A stretch of 64,000 bases of DNA, from assembly GCA_028551475.1 (NCBI GenBank), contig CM052354.1, forward strand, positions 30,155,258-30,219,257, in the 5' to 3' direction. The notes beneath the pieces were generated by a model. The model was not told the DNA's origin and did not search any database. It worked only from the letters and a program-made list of their open reading frames with translations. This stretch comes from Casuarina equisetifolia. Its lineage: Eukaryota; Streptophyta; Magnoliopsida; Fagales; Casuarinaceae. The position numbers and the translations under genes are program-made. Numbering within the stretch: the first letter of the stretch is position 1; every line of letters begins with the position of its first letter. This document shows, piece by piece, positions 12,171-22,080 of the stretch.

Positions 12171-12230
12171 CTCACTCTCTCTCTCTCTCACTCTCTCTCT
12201 CTCTCTCACACACACACACGCACGCGCACA
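12171..12230. repeat. (CT)n/(CA)n microsatellite before the C-JID exon of TNL-1
   Basis: A CT repeat merges into a CA/CG-type repeat and ends about 20 bp before the last-exon acceptor. Equivalent repeats sit at the same place in TNL-3, TNL-4 and TNL-6. Confidence 0.85.
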
Positions 12231-12716
12231 CGAACTTTTGCGTTGACATAGTGCGCCTCAACATTGGGTGATGATCGGTGTCGTAATATTCTCTCCAATT
12301 GTCATGTTGAGCTTCCGAATTGGTTCAGCCATCAAAGTAATGGAGGAAATTCGATATCCTTTCATGTGCCTTTAATTTCAGAGGTTGAAATCCTTCGGTT
12401 GCTTGTTTGTGTTGTTTATAAGTCCGCAAGCTTGTTCCATCGTGGTGATTGCTTGATTATTCATAATGTATCGAGGGACCACAAGCACATCTGTAACTTC
12501 AATTATATTACGTGTAAATCTTTTAAAGATGGACATGCCATCCTTCTATACCAAACTCGACCGATAGGTAATGTATTAGAGATAGAAACTGGAGATAAAA
12601 TTAAGGTTTCCATTAGATTTGACAAAGCTGTGGAAATAAAGAAGTGGGGAGTTAACATTCTTGAACACCCATTGTTTGGGAGAGGATTAGAAAGGTCTCG
12701 ATATTTTCTTTTATGA

Positions 12717-13660
12717 TGTAACAACTATTTTCTTTGCATTCTGTTTACGTTACTCATTAAAAATTAATGTTTACATGTTCTTTCTAGTTTTGCATTGTCT
12801 CAAGGGTGGTGAAACAAAATAAATTATATAAACAGAGAGGTTAAATCTTATAGTAGTAATTGAAAGGAGAAATGCAATCCAGAAGACATACAATGGATGT
12901 ATCTACATGAAAGTTTTCTTTTGCCATGTATAACAGCTATAGTTATATAATAAACATACCTATTATATAATGTTAAATTTAAAAATTTTCCACATCAAGA
13001 TAACAATTGCTACTTTATAACATTAGAAGAGTATACAAATTAAGCAATTCTAATAAGTTTAATTACTTTAGTATTTTGTTTTCATTTATGAAGAGTATTT
13101 AGACCTAATTTCATTGAAAAGTATTCTAGTTTCATATAAAACAAGGTAATGCTTTAAATTGGACTATTTATTTTACTAATAATTGAAAGTAGTGGAGGGT
13201 TTCATACTAAATCTACATATACCTAATGGTGTACCTTTAAAATAGAAGCATCTTTAAAGTCAAAAGAATGATTTTTTCTTCCATGTTTCTACGTTTAGTT
13301 GCTGTGTACAAAGGAATATGAGATTGAAGTTTTCTCAAAGTGTTGTGTAATAATAATAGCACATTCACTGTCAATTATCAATTTTGCTTCATAATAATGC
13401 CTAAGGTCTTAACACAATTTTTCTAAACAAGAAGATAATTTCCTCTTCATGGACCTATGATTTTTTGCCCAACTACGTAAAATCATAGAGCCTTCACTCT
13501 TTTTATCTTATCTTTTTTAAAATTTTATCTTGTATATGTATTTATTCCATGGTTGGTGCTAATATCCTAAAAATTAACATCAAAACTTGATTTATGTTTT
13601 AACAATTGGTATTGAAGTCTCCTTAATTAGCTAAAAACTCGTGTTATGAGGGTTGGGAAG
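12717..13660. other. 3' flank of TNL-1, truncated and joined to the TNL-2 fragment
   Basis: It matches the 3' flank of TNL-4 (29960-30640 and 31190-31450) and of TNL-5. At about 13661, just after the ATTGAAGTCTCC...GAGGGTTGGGAAG motif, it switches directly into the middle of exon 4 of the next TNL copy. This marks a deletion junction. No gene was seen. Confidence 0.65.
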
Positions 13661-14847
13661 CAAATATGAAGAGATTGTGATTGCTTTAAATCAATGTTGT
13701 CCATCTTATAGGATCCTATGAAAATCTCTCCAAAGAGCTAAGATTGCTTTGTTAGCATAAGTGTCCTTAAAAATTTTTACCACAAGATTTTCACCTTGAC
13801 AATTTGGATATGAAGCATATTAATATCCAAGAAGTTTTGAAGAATAACAAGGTATGTAAATCTTTTAATGTCTTTAATTTTTCATAAATTATTGTTAAAT
13901 GTATAACTAACAAGAACTTTTTACCCTTTTCTTTCTCATTTTGTTTCCTTGTTCTTTTTTTTAATAGAAACTTGGCAAGTTGAAGGTCCTTAATCTTAAA
14001 GGTTGCAAATGTCTCAAAAAATTGCCAAACTTTTTTCAAGTTCCATAACTAGATGTATTGATACTTTAAGGTTGTATAAACTTGGTTCAGGTTCATGAGT
14101 CCATTGGTAATCTAAAAAGGACTTGTTGTACTACATTTAAGGAGATGTAAAAAGCTTTGGAATCTTCCAAGTATCATTTTGAATTTAAAATCTCTTGAAG
14201 TTGTCAACTTGTCAAGTTGTCTAAAACTTTAAAAATTACTAGAAAATTTGGGACATATGATAGCTTTAAAGTATTTGCTTGCAAATGGAAATATTATTGA
14301 GCAATTTCCATATTCCATTGTTCTTTTGAAGAACTTGGAAACTTTATAATTATTTGAATGTAAAATACAATATTGGAGTCCTTGTGGCCATATTTTTTAA
14401 TGTGGATGTCACAAAGAAGGTCGAACCCAATAAGTTTGTTGCCTAGTTCTGTTTTTGGGTTATGTTCTTTGGAAAGACTAGATCTTTGTCAATGTAAACT
14501 TGTCTGAAGATAGAATCCTTAATCTTCAATCAATTTTAGGGCTCCTTGCAAGTGTTCATAGGTTACATGCATTTGGTTGCATATTGATGGAAAGGCTCTT
14601 AATTTCACCAAATTGTAGATATGCACTAAACTCAGTCCTTCATCATTGCCCCAGATTGGTTGAGATTCAATGCTTGGAGAGATAGGAATGGACCTCATAC
14701 TTTCTTTCGGACTAGATGATGTCTAGAGTAAATCCTAGTGCTACCTTCCCCTCTTTCTCTCTCACACACAACATCACCTACGGTTCATGTTACGTGTTGA
14801 GATTTCGAATTGGTTCAACCATTAGAGTAATGGAAGTTTGATATCCT

Positions 14848-15151
14848 TGTTAATGGGGTTTCAAGAAGCATCAACACACACACTAAGACAAGTATGTAGA
14901 GTGGTTCTGGCCTAAAAAGGTACTCTACTTCCATTGTGGGGCAACTCCTTTTATCTTTGATGGCTTATAAAGAAGTCTTCTCTCTATTACAAAGCTCACT
15001 CATGGCAGCTCACATTCTGCTCATTGTCACACACAGCACCCAGCTCACACGATCACACTGTGTACATGTATACAATGGGCACTATGGTCATTTCATTTAC
15101 ATCATAGTGAAATGACCTTAGTAACCTTGCACTGTTAATAATAATATAACA
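14848..15151 (-). repeat. 3' LTR of Copia-1 (left copy)
   Basis: It starts TGTTAATGGGG and ends ATATAACA on the + strand. It contains an inverted repeat GGTCATTTCA...TGAAATGACC (15087-15118) that could fold into a 10-bp stem. The inner edge abuts a purine-rich tract on the minus strand. Confidence 0.9.
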
Positions 15152-15240
15152 ATTCTCCCTTTGGAATGAATAGTGCAACATCCCTACATCATAGGTATAA
15201 TAGCTGCTAACAATGTAAAGAGGCCGCCCCCACTTGAGCT

Positions 15241-18079
15241 CTAGCTCCTAAGCCCAGCATAAGTTGAGCATAAGCTCAACTTGTTTCTGTTGACCACCTT
15301 AGTCAACATGTTCACCAAATTCTCTGAGGTGTGGATCTTTTTCAGCTTCACACGTCTATCCTCCACCATTTGCCTGATGAAATAATATCTTCTCTCAATA
15401 TGCTTTGACTTGGAGTGGAACATTGCATTCTTGGCAAAGTGAATGGCATTTTGATTGTCTATCCACAATGCACTATCCTTTGGCTTCTGGCCAAGCTCCT
15501 CCAAGAAACCCTGCAATCAAATGAAACTTTTTGTCCCTTTAGTTGTTGCTATGTACTCCGCTTTTGTAGAAGACAATGTTACCACTAACTGTAACTTAGA
15601 CATCCAACTGACATTTGTTCCTCCAACTGTAAAGATGTAACTTGTGGTACTCCTACCACCATTAAGATCTCTTGATAAGTCAACATCCACATAACCTTGA
15701 AGACTGAGTTTTGAACCTCCAAAGTGAAGACAATAAGAAGAAGTTCCCTACAGATATCTAAAAATCCATTTAACCGCATTTGGATGCATCATTCCAAGTT
15801 TGATCATAAGTCTACTCACCACACCAACTGCTTGTGCAATATCTAGCCTTGTATTGACCGTGGGATACATTAAACTACCCGCTATTGAAGCATAAGGAAC
15901 ATTCTTCATGAATTCCTATTCTTCATCTGTTTATGGACAATCTTTCAGCGATAGTCTGAAATGTCTAGCAAAAGGTTGAGCCATTGGCTTTGCATCTTTT
16001 ATGTTGAACCTCTTGACCAATCTCTCAACATAGTCCTATTGAGATAGCTTCAACACATGTTTCTTTCTATCATGAGTAATCTTCATACCAAGGATCTACT
16101 TTGCTGCTCCAAGATCTTTCATTAAGAAGCGACTCTTGAGTTGATTCTTCAAACCAATTATATCCTGCGTATTTGCTCCACAAACAAGCATGTCATCAAT
16201 ATACAAGATTAGGATAAGAAAATTACATGACGGTGTTTTCTTGAAATACACACAATGGTCACTTGAGCATTTCTCAAACTTTTACTCCCTTATGAAATTA
16301 TCAAATTTTAGATACCATTGTCTAGAGGCTTGTTTCAGACCATACAAATTCTTCTTGAATTTACACACTAACTTTTCTTTTCCTCTAACCTTAAGTCCCT
16401 TGGGTTGATACATGTAGAGCTCTTCCTCCAAATCCCCATGAAAAAAGGTTGTCTTCACATCTAATTGATCTAGATGGAGATCCAAAACAACTACCATACT
16501 CAACATCACCCGTATTGAAGTCATCTTAACCACTAGAGCAAATATCTCCTCAAAGTTTATTCCTTTTTTTCTGCACATATCCTTTGACAACAAGTCTAGC
16601 CTTATAGCACTTACTTCCATCTACCTTATTCTTGATCCTGTATATCCATCTTGAATATAATGCCTATTTACCCTTAGGTAACTGAACCAAATCCCAAGTT
16701 TGGTTAGACAATAAAAAGTCATACTCATCATTCATGGCTTGTTCCCACTTGGCTTTTGCAACACAATCCAAGGCCTCTTGCTTATTCTTAGGCTCACCTG
16801 CATCAGTATACATAATGTAATTCAAGGATGGAGAATAACTAGAAGGAGCATGCCTCTCTCTAGTGGATTTCCTCACTGATGGAGTAGTAGGTGGAGTGTC
16901 AAACTAATCCTCTGGTGTACTCTCTGAAACATCTGGTATACTCTCCAAGAATGAAGCGCATATGCCTCACACCCAAATACCTTAAGGTGTAAGTAATCAA
17001 TTTACTTTCCCGTCCACCTTTCTTCAGGAACATTGAAATTCAACACTGTAGAAGGGCTTCTATTTGACAAGAATACCACTATATTAAAAGCATTGCCCCA
17101 ATAGTACTGTAGAAGTCCTACATGATGAATCATAGCTCTCATTCTCTCTAGAATAGTGCAGTTCAACCACTCTGCAACTCCATTTTTTTAAAGAGTTCTC
17201 GGGGTAACCTTAATCCTCATGATTCCTTCTCTTGAACAACAATCATCAAACTTTCTGCTACAATATTCACCTCATTATCAAATTTAAGAGCCTTGATCCT
17301 CATATTGGTTTGATTCTTAATCAAAGCCTTCCATTTCTTGAACACCTTAAACACATCAGACTTGTTCTTTATCATATCGATCTAGGACTTTCTTATGTAA
17401 TCATCAATAAAAGTCACAAAGTATCTCAAACCTCTAAGTGAAGCAACCTGGGTTGGCCCCCATACATCAGTATGAACCAACTCCGATTTCCTTTTCCTCC
17501 TCTTAGGCCCATCTCGAAGAAATTTAATTATTTTCATCTTTCCCAATGTGCAACCCTTACAAAATTCCAAATCAATATCTTTCAAGCCTTTAAACTTTCC
17601 CTTAGATTGCAATACCTTGAGACCCTTCTCACTCATGTGTCCAAGCCTCAAATGCAAAAGTCTTGAACCATTATGAGCTGCAACATTAACAGAGTTATAC
17701 CGTACATTTTTTAATAAACACAATGTGCCATTTCTCTTACCCTTTATCATCAACAATGCACCTTTAGTGATCTTGTAGCCACCTTCACCTAGATGGGTAC
17801 AATACCCTTCATTGTCAAGGGTAGTAGTCGAGATCAAGTTCCTTCTGAGCTATGGAATATGCCTCACATTGTTCAAAGTAAACAATTGTTTGACAAATTT
17901 AAAACAATCTTACCAATACCTACAATCTTGCATAAATGATCATCTCCTAGTAACACTCCACCATAATCGCCCAAAACGTAGCTTATGAAGAGCTTTCTAC
18001 ATGGAGTAGCATGATAGGAGGCACCTGAATCTATCACCCATGAATCATTTGCTATAGTAGTAGTAGATAATACCATCAA
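15241..18079 (-). pseudogene. Copia-1 pol remnant (protease, integrase, RT, RNase H)
   Basis: Fragments in order on the minus strand: protease WVIDSGASYHAT (about 18035); integrase zinc-binding part LRLGHMSEKGLKVL...CKGCTLGKM and catalytic start VHTDVWGP (17730-17400); RT pieces INFEEIFALVVKMTSIRV, LDVKTTFFHGDLEEELYM and NLYGLKQASRQW (16620-16290); RNase H end WIDNQNAIHFAKN...SKHIERRYYFIR (15470-15350). The FADD-type RT region and the first RNase H half are scattered through short frames. At least eight frame breaks can be inferred. It has no working enzyme. Confidence 0.8.
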
Positions 18080-18117
18080 CTCTACAAAGTTTACTGAATT
18101 ATCATCTAATGTATCCT

Positions 18118-18930
18118 TTAAAGTTTGATTAATCTATCTTTAATTAGTCTGTTTCCTAGGAGCACGACAATCCTTTTTGAAATGTCCAATCTTACCACAA
18201 TTCCAACATTTTTTCTTGGTTGACCTTTTGGTTTATGATCTCTTAACCTACCACGGTTTCTACCTCTTTGTCCTTCATTTCTATCTTGTCTCCCCCCATC
18301 TCTACCATTATTGCTCCTACTAGCTAAGTAAGTAGTAGAAGTCTTAGAACCAGAAGCTTCTCCTGAAAATCTCCATCTCAAATCTTTTGACATGATTGTT
18401 CCAATAACATCATTAAAATTCAGCTTCCCCTTAATTGATCCAGTAATGGACATAACCAACGGATCCGAATTACTTGGTAGAGTAGTCAAGAAATTCATTG
18501 CATTAACATTGTCATCATACTCAACACTAATTGCTTTCAGTTGATGAACCAACAAATTATATTCATTCATGAGATCTTACATAGGACGATTGTCATCATG
18601 CTCCATCTTATGGAGTCTCTTAGTGAGGAACACCCTATTTGTGGAGGAAGGTGTTTGATACATTCTTTCCAGAGCCTCCATACAACCCTTTGCTGTGGTT
18701 TTTTCATTGACATTCACTATAATTAAGGGATCCAAAGCCAACCTAATTGAACTAAGGGTCTTCTTGTCTAACAGATCCCAATATTTATCAGACATACTTG
18801 TTGGCTTACTCTTTTTACCTTCAAGGGCCATTATCATATTATCCTTTTGATATAAATAATCTATGAACTAAGTCTTCCACAGTCCAAAATTAGTGCCATT
18901 AAACTTCTCAATTCGAAATGCCTCTATTTC
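18118..18930 (-). pseudogene. Copia-1 gag remnant
   Basis: The minus-strand frame carries a copia gag (UBN2-type) domain: FRIEKFNGTNFGLWKT, KYWDLLDKKTLSSIRLALD, LPSNSDPLVMSITG. In-frame stops lie at 18868-18870 and about 18574-18576, both at positions where a Gln codon is plausible. The zinc knuckle (CWNCGKIGHFKKDC) is still readable near 18170-18215, but in a different frame, so an indel precedes it. Gag would form the particle shell; here it is broken. Confidence 0.78.
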
Positions 18931-19676
18931 AATAAGCTCCCCTTGAAAAAACCCTTTCCATATGCAAAAATGACCAAAATACCCCTCTAAACTTGTCCAA
19001 AAATTCTCAAACAACCTCTAGAAAATCCTCTAAAAATACAAGAATAAATACCCTAAAAATTGATTAGAAAAACCTTTTAGCACATGTGATTTACACACGA
19101 AACAATGCTGCGTGTGTGGCTACATGTGGCTGTCTGGCATGTGTACTGCACGTATAGTCAACAGTCAATCAAAAGTCAATAGTCAACGGTCTCTAGTCAA
19201 TAATCAAACGATCAAGTTCGTCAAATTCAGACTGGGTCGAGTCGGATTGGACTTGGTCAAACAGTCAATGGTCAATGGTTAATGGTCAAATAGTCAACAA
19301 CTGACCTGTTGACTAGTTAGGTCTTCTTCACAGAAATGGGTTGAAACAAACTCAGTTCTCTCTCTAATGGGTTTTTGCCGATTTTAGCCGCTCCATGACT
19401 GTTTTCAGTGACACAAAAGCTACTAAAAAGTAGATTCGAACACCAAGAGTCTAAAGACACTAGATTTTTCACTTGATTTCTCTCTTCAGCTACGCGAGTG
19501 AACGGTAACTCGTGAGCTTCAAGTTGATTTTCCAGTGATCTCCGGCCACCAATGGCCACTATCAAGCCAAAAAACACTTAGACAAGTTAAATAGAAGAAG
19601 ATACACATCTTAAATGTCCCATTTAGCTTCAAAATGCTGCAGTTGAAAAATCTCTCCTTGAAAGCAAAAACTTGAA

Positions 19677-19692
19677 CCTGGCTCTAATACCA
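19677..19692 (-). other. Primer-binding site of Copia-1
   Basis: Read on the minus strand, TGGTATTAGAGCCAGG differs at one position from the canonical initiator-tRNA-Met site TGGTATCAGAGC. It lies two bases from the LTR end. Confidence 0.8.
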
Positions 19693-19694
19693 GT

Positions 19695-20007
19695 TGTTAA
19701 TAGGGTTTCAAGAAGCATCAATCAACACACACACTAATACAAAAGTATGTAGAGTGGTTCAGGCTTAAAAAGGTACCCTACTTCCACTTTGGGAGCAACT
19801 CTTCTCTTATCTCTGGTGGCTTGCAGGAAGTTTGCTTTCTATTAGAAAGCTCACTCACAGCAGCTCACATTTTGATCACTGTCACACACAACACCCAGTT
19901 CACACGGTCACACCGTGTACACGTATACAATGGGCACTATGGTCATTTCACTTACATCATAGTTAAATGGCCTTACTAACCTTACTCTATTCATTACAAA
20001 TATAACA
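19695..20007 (-). repeat. 5' LTR of Copia-1 (right copy)
   Basis: Homologous to 14848-15151 but clearly diverged. Immediately inside it on the minus strand lies the tRNA-Met-type primer site. The outer edge is followed by the ATCCT target repeat. Confidence 0.9.
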
Positions 20008-20540
20008 ATCCTTTCATGTACCTTCAATTTCAAAGGTAAAAAACCTTCGGTTGTTTGTTTACGCTATTTATATACCTAAACCCAGCTTGGCACTCTTGCC
20101 TTTTGTCTCCATGATTGTTTGTAATAAATCTTGTGACTACAAGCACATTTACCAGTCAAAGTCCTTTATTTGCCTAATGTCTCGTACAAATCATGTCTCT
20201 CTATTCTAGACTGGACCGATCAATAATGAATTGGAGTTAGAAAGTAGAGATGAAATTTAGGTTTCCATTAGACAATAGATTCTTGAAAGTAAAAAAGTGG
20301 GGAGTTCACGTTCTAGTTGTCAAGCCAAAATGAAATGAAGAACATGAAATTGTGGTCATTGATCGTGAAAGTGATCCACAAGCAATATAGGGACACGATC
20401 CTCCCAAATACGGATTTGGGAGAAGCCATCGTCTAGGAGAGGATTAGGAAGACCTTGATACTTTCTTTTATGATGTGACAACTCTTAAAAAATTCATGTT
20501 GACATTTACTTCTTATGTTGTTAAGACAAAATGTAGAAGG

Positions 20541-22080
20541 CATAAAATGTCTCATAAAATTGCACACTTCTCCCAATTTTCACGATTGGAAATACTTTTA
20601 CTTGAAGGTTGCATAAGTTTGGTTCAACTTCATGAGCCTATTAGTGATTTAAAAAGACTTGTGTCACTAAATTTAAGGGGATGTAAAACACTTTGGAATC
20701 TTCTAAGTATCATTTCAAATTTAATATCTCTTAAAATTCTTAACTTGTTAGGTTATCCAAAACTTAAAAAATCATTGGAACATTTGAGGAGTATGATTGC
20801 TTTAAAGAAGTTGATTGTGAATGAAACTATTATTGAGCAACTACTATCTTTCATTGTTCTTTTGAAAAACTTGGGAACTTTACAATTATCTTGGTGTGAA
20901 GAAAAATCTTCAAAATATTTATCGTCACATTTCTTATTTTGAATGTCACCAAAGAGGTTAAAAACCGTAAGTTTGTTGCTTGCTTCTATTTCTGGATTAC
21001 GTTCTTTGCAAAAAATAAATCTCTTTGGGTGTAACTTGTCTGAAGATGGAATTCCTAGTGATCTTGGAACTTTATGTTCACTTAAAGTGTTGGATATATC
21101 AAGGAACAATTTTCGTGTCCTACGTCATTGCATCAGTCACCTTCCAAACCTGGCTTGCTTGAATTTGAGTGAGTGAATGACTTTTCATTCGATTTTTGGG
21201 GTGCCCGCAAGTGTTAGTAGCTTGAGTTTGAGTAAGTGTATGAATCTTCAATCAATTTTGGGGCTCCCTACAAGTGTTGGTCTTTTAGAAGCAAGTGACT
21301 GTACAACGATGGAAAGACTCTTAATTTTACCAAACCATAGAGATTCACAATATTTATTCCTTTTTAATTGCCCCAAATTAACTAAGATTCAAGGTTTGGA
21401 GGGACTGGAATTTTCCTCAAGCATTTGCATGGATTGGTGTAGATAAATCTAGGTTCTCTCTCTCTCTCTCTCTCTCTCTCAATCTACCATATGATTTTTG
21501 GAATCAAATCCATTTTTTTCTCTCTACATCTAAACTTTGATTTGTCATAGTATTGTCAGATTTGCTCCCCTGATCATGCTGATCTTCCAAATTGGTTAAG
21601 CCATCAAAGTAATGGAAGTTCGATATATTTTCATATACCTTCAATTTCAAAGATTGAAACGCTTCGGTTTCTTATTTGTGCTGTTTACAAATCCAAATGG
21701 GGAGTCCTGCCCCGACCCATGGTTATTCATAATAAATCTAAGAGCTATGAGCACTTTTATCGTTTAGAGTTCACTCTTCGCCCTAGATCCCATAGAGATC
21801 ATCTCTTTCTATACAGACCCCACTGATACGTAATGAATTTGAGAGAGAAAGTGGAGATGAAATTGAGGTCTTCACCACACAGCATATCGATGGAAGTCAA
21901 GAAGTGTGGAGTTCACGTTCTAGTTTTTGAGCCAAATTGAAATGAAGAACATGAAACTATCGTCACTGATGATGAAAAGGATTCATCAACAAACCAAGGA
22001 CACAATCTTCCTAAATATAGAGTTGAGAGTAGCCATAGTAAGGGAGAGGATTTGAAAGGCCTTCATAATATATATATTAT
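20541..22080 (+). pseudogene. TNL-3: LRR and C-JID fragment of a TNL gene
   Basis: The fragment begins inside the LRR exon: 3'-UTR-like sequence of TNL-2 (TTATGTTGTTAAGACAAAATG, about 20513-20533) runs directly into LRR coding sequence at about 20545. The LRR frame reads FSRLEILLLEGC, LKRLVSLNLRGC, then stops at 20940, and continues in the same frame as SLLLASISGLRSL, LKVLDISRNNF and LPNLACLNLSE, with a second stop at 21174. A third segment runs to 21446. A CT microsatellite follows, then a C-JID remnant from about 21550 (LPNWL, ISFHIPSISKIE...), riddled with stops. It has no TIR or NB part and is non-functional. The copy looks most like TNL-4 and TNL-6 in wording. Confidence 0.78.
21454..21480. 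repeat. (CT)n microsatellite in intron 5 of TNL-3
   Basis: A pure TC repeat at the position equivalent to the repeats before the last exon in the other TNL copies. Confidence 0.9.

Larger units (their letters stand above)
2916..12716 (+). pseudogene. TNL-1: TIR-NB-LRR receptor pseudogene, all six exons, Athila-like insert in intron 2
   Basis: Exons judged from GT/AG sites and alignment to TNL-4: 2916-3019, 3343-3861 (TIR), 9390-10475 (NB-ARC), 10815-11090, 11203 to about 12165 (LRR), 12252-12716 (C-JID). The family is an intracellular NAD-cleaving immune receptor. Visible motifs: DYDIFLSFRGEDTRKNF (TIR), GIYGVGGIGKTT (P-loop), GGLPLAL, LDISCFF and MHDLI. Lesions: one base missing near 3600 (TCTAAG for TCTAAAG) shifts the TIR frame before the catalytic-Glu motif; stop at 9748; one-base loss near 9783 in the kinase-2 approach; 12-nt deletion near 10120; stops at 10155 and 10383; stop at 11653 in the LRR exon; and a deletion within the C-JID exon that fuses its end to former 3' sequence. 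A retrotransposon occupies 3867-8894. This copy is very unlikely to make a full receptor, although exon 4 is intact. Confidence 0.88.
14848..20007 (-). mobile_element. Copia-1: decayed Tork/TNT1-like Ty1/copia retrotransposon
   Basis: LTRs at 14848-15151 and 19695-20007 both run TGTTAAT...TATAACA and are flanked by the 5-bp target duplication ATCCT (14843-14847 and 20008-20012). Coding is on the minus strand: gag near 18930-18118, then protease, integrase, RT and RNase H down to 15241. The minus-strand PBS is at 19677-19692 and the polypurine tract at 15152-15170. The two LTRs differ at many positions and in length (304 versus 313 bp), so the insertion is old compared with the other copia elements. 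Many stops and frameshifts make it non-autonomous. Lineage is judged from integrase and RT wording (HTDVWGPTQV, KFKKNLYGLKQA). Confidence 0.92.
13661..20540 (+). pseudogene. TNL-2: 3' fragment of a TNL gene, split by Copia-1
   Basis: Only the 3' half remains. Exon 4 tail is at 13661-13851, still followed by a GTATGT donor. The LRR exon runs 13968 to about 14695. The C-JID exon starts near 14796, is broken at 14847 by the retrotransposon, and resumes at 20008 (FHVPSISK...). Lesions include a TGG to TAG change in exon 4, an internal deletion in exon 4, stops in the LRR repeats (for example CTTTAAAAA near 14229), and several stops in the C-JID remnant after 20200. The LRR text (VHESIGNL, SIVLLKNLETL) is close to TNL-6. 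TIR and NB domains are absent, so no receptor can be made. Confidence 0.8.
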
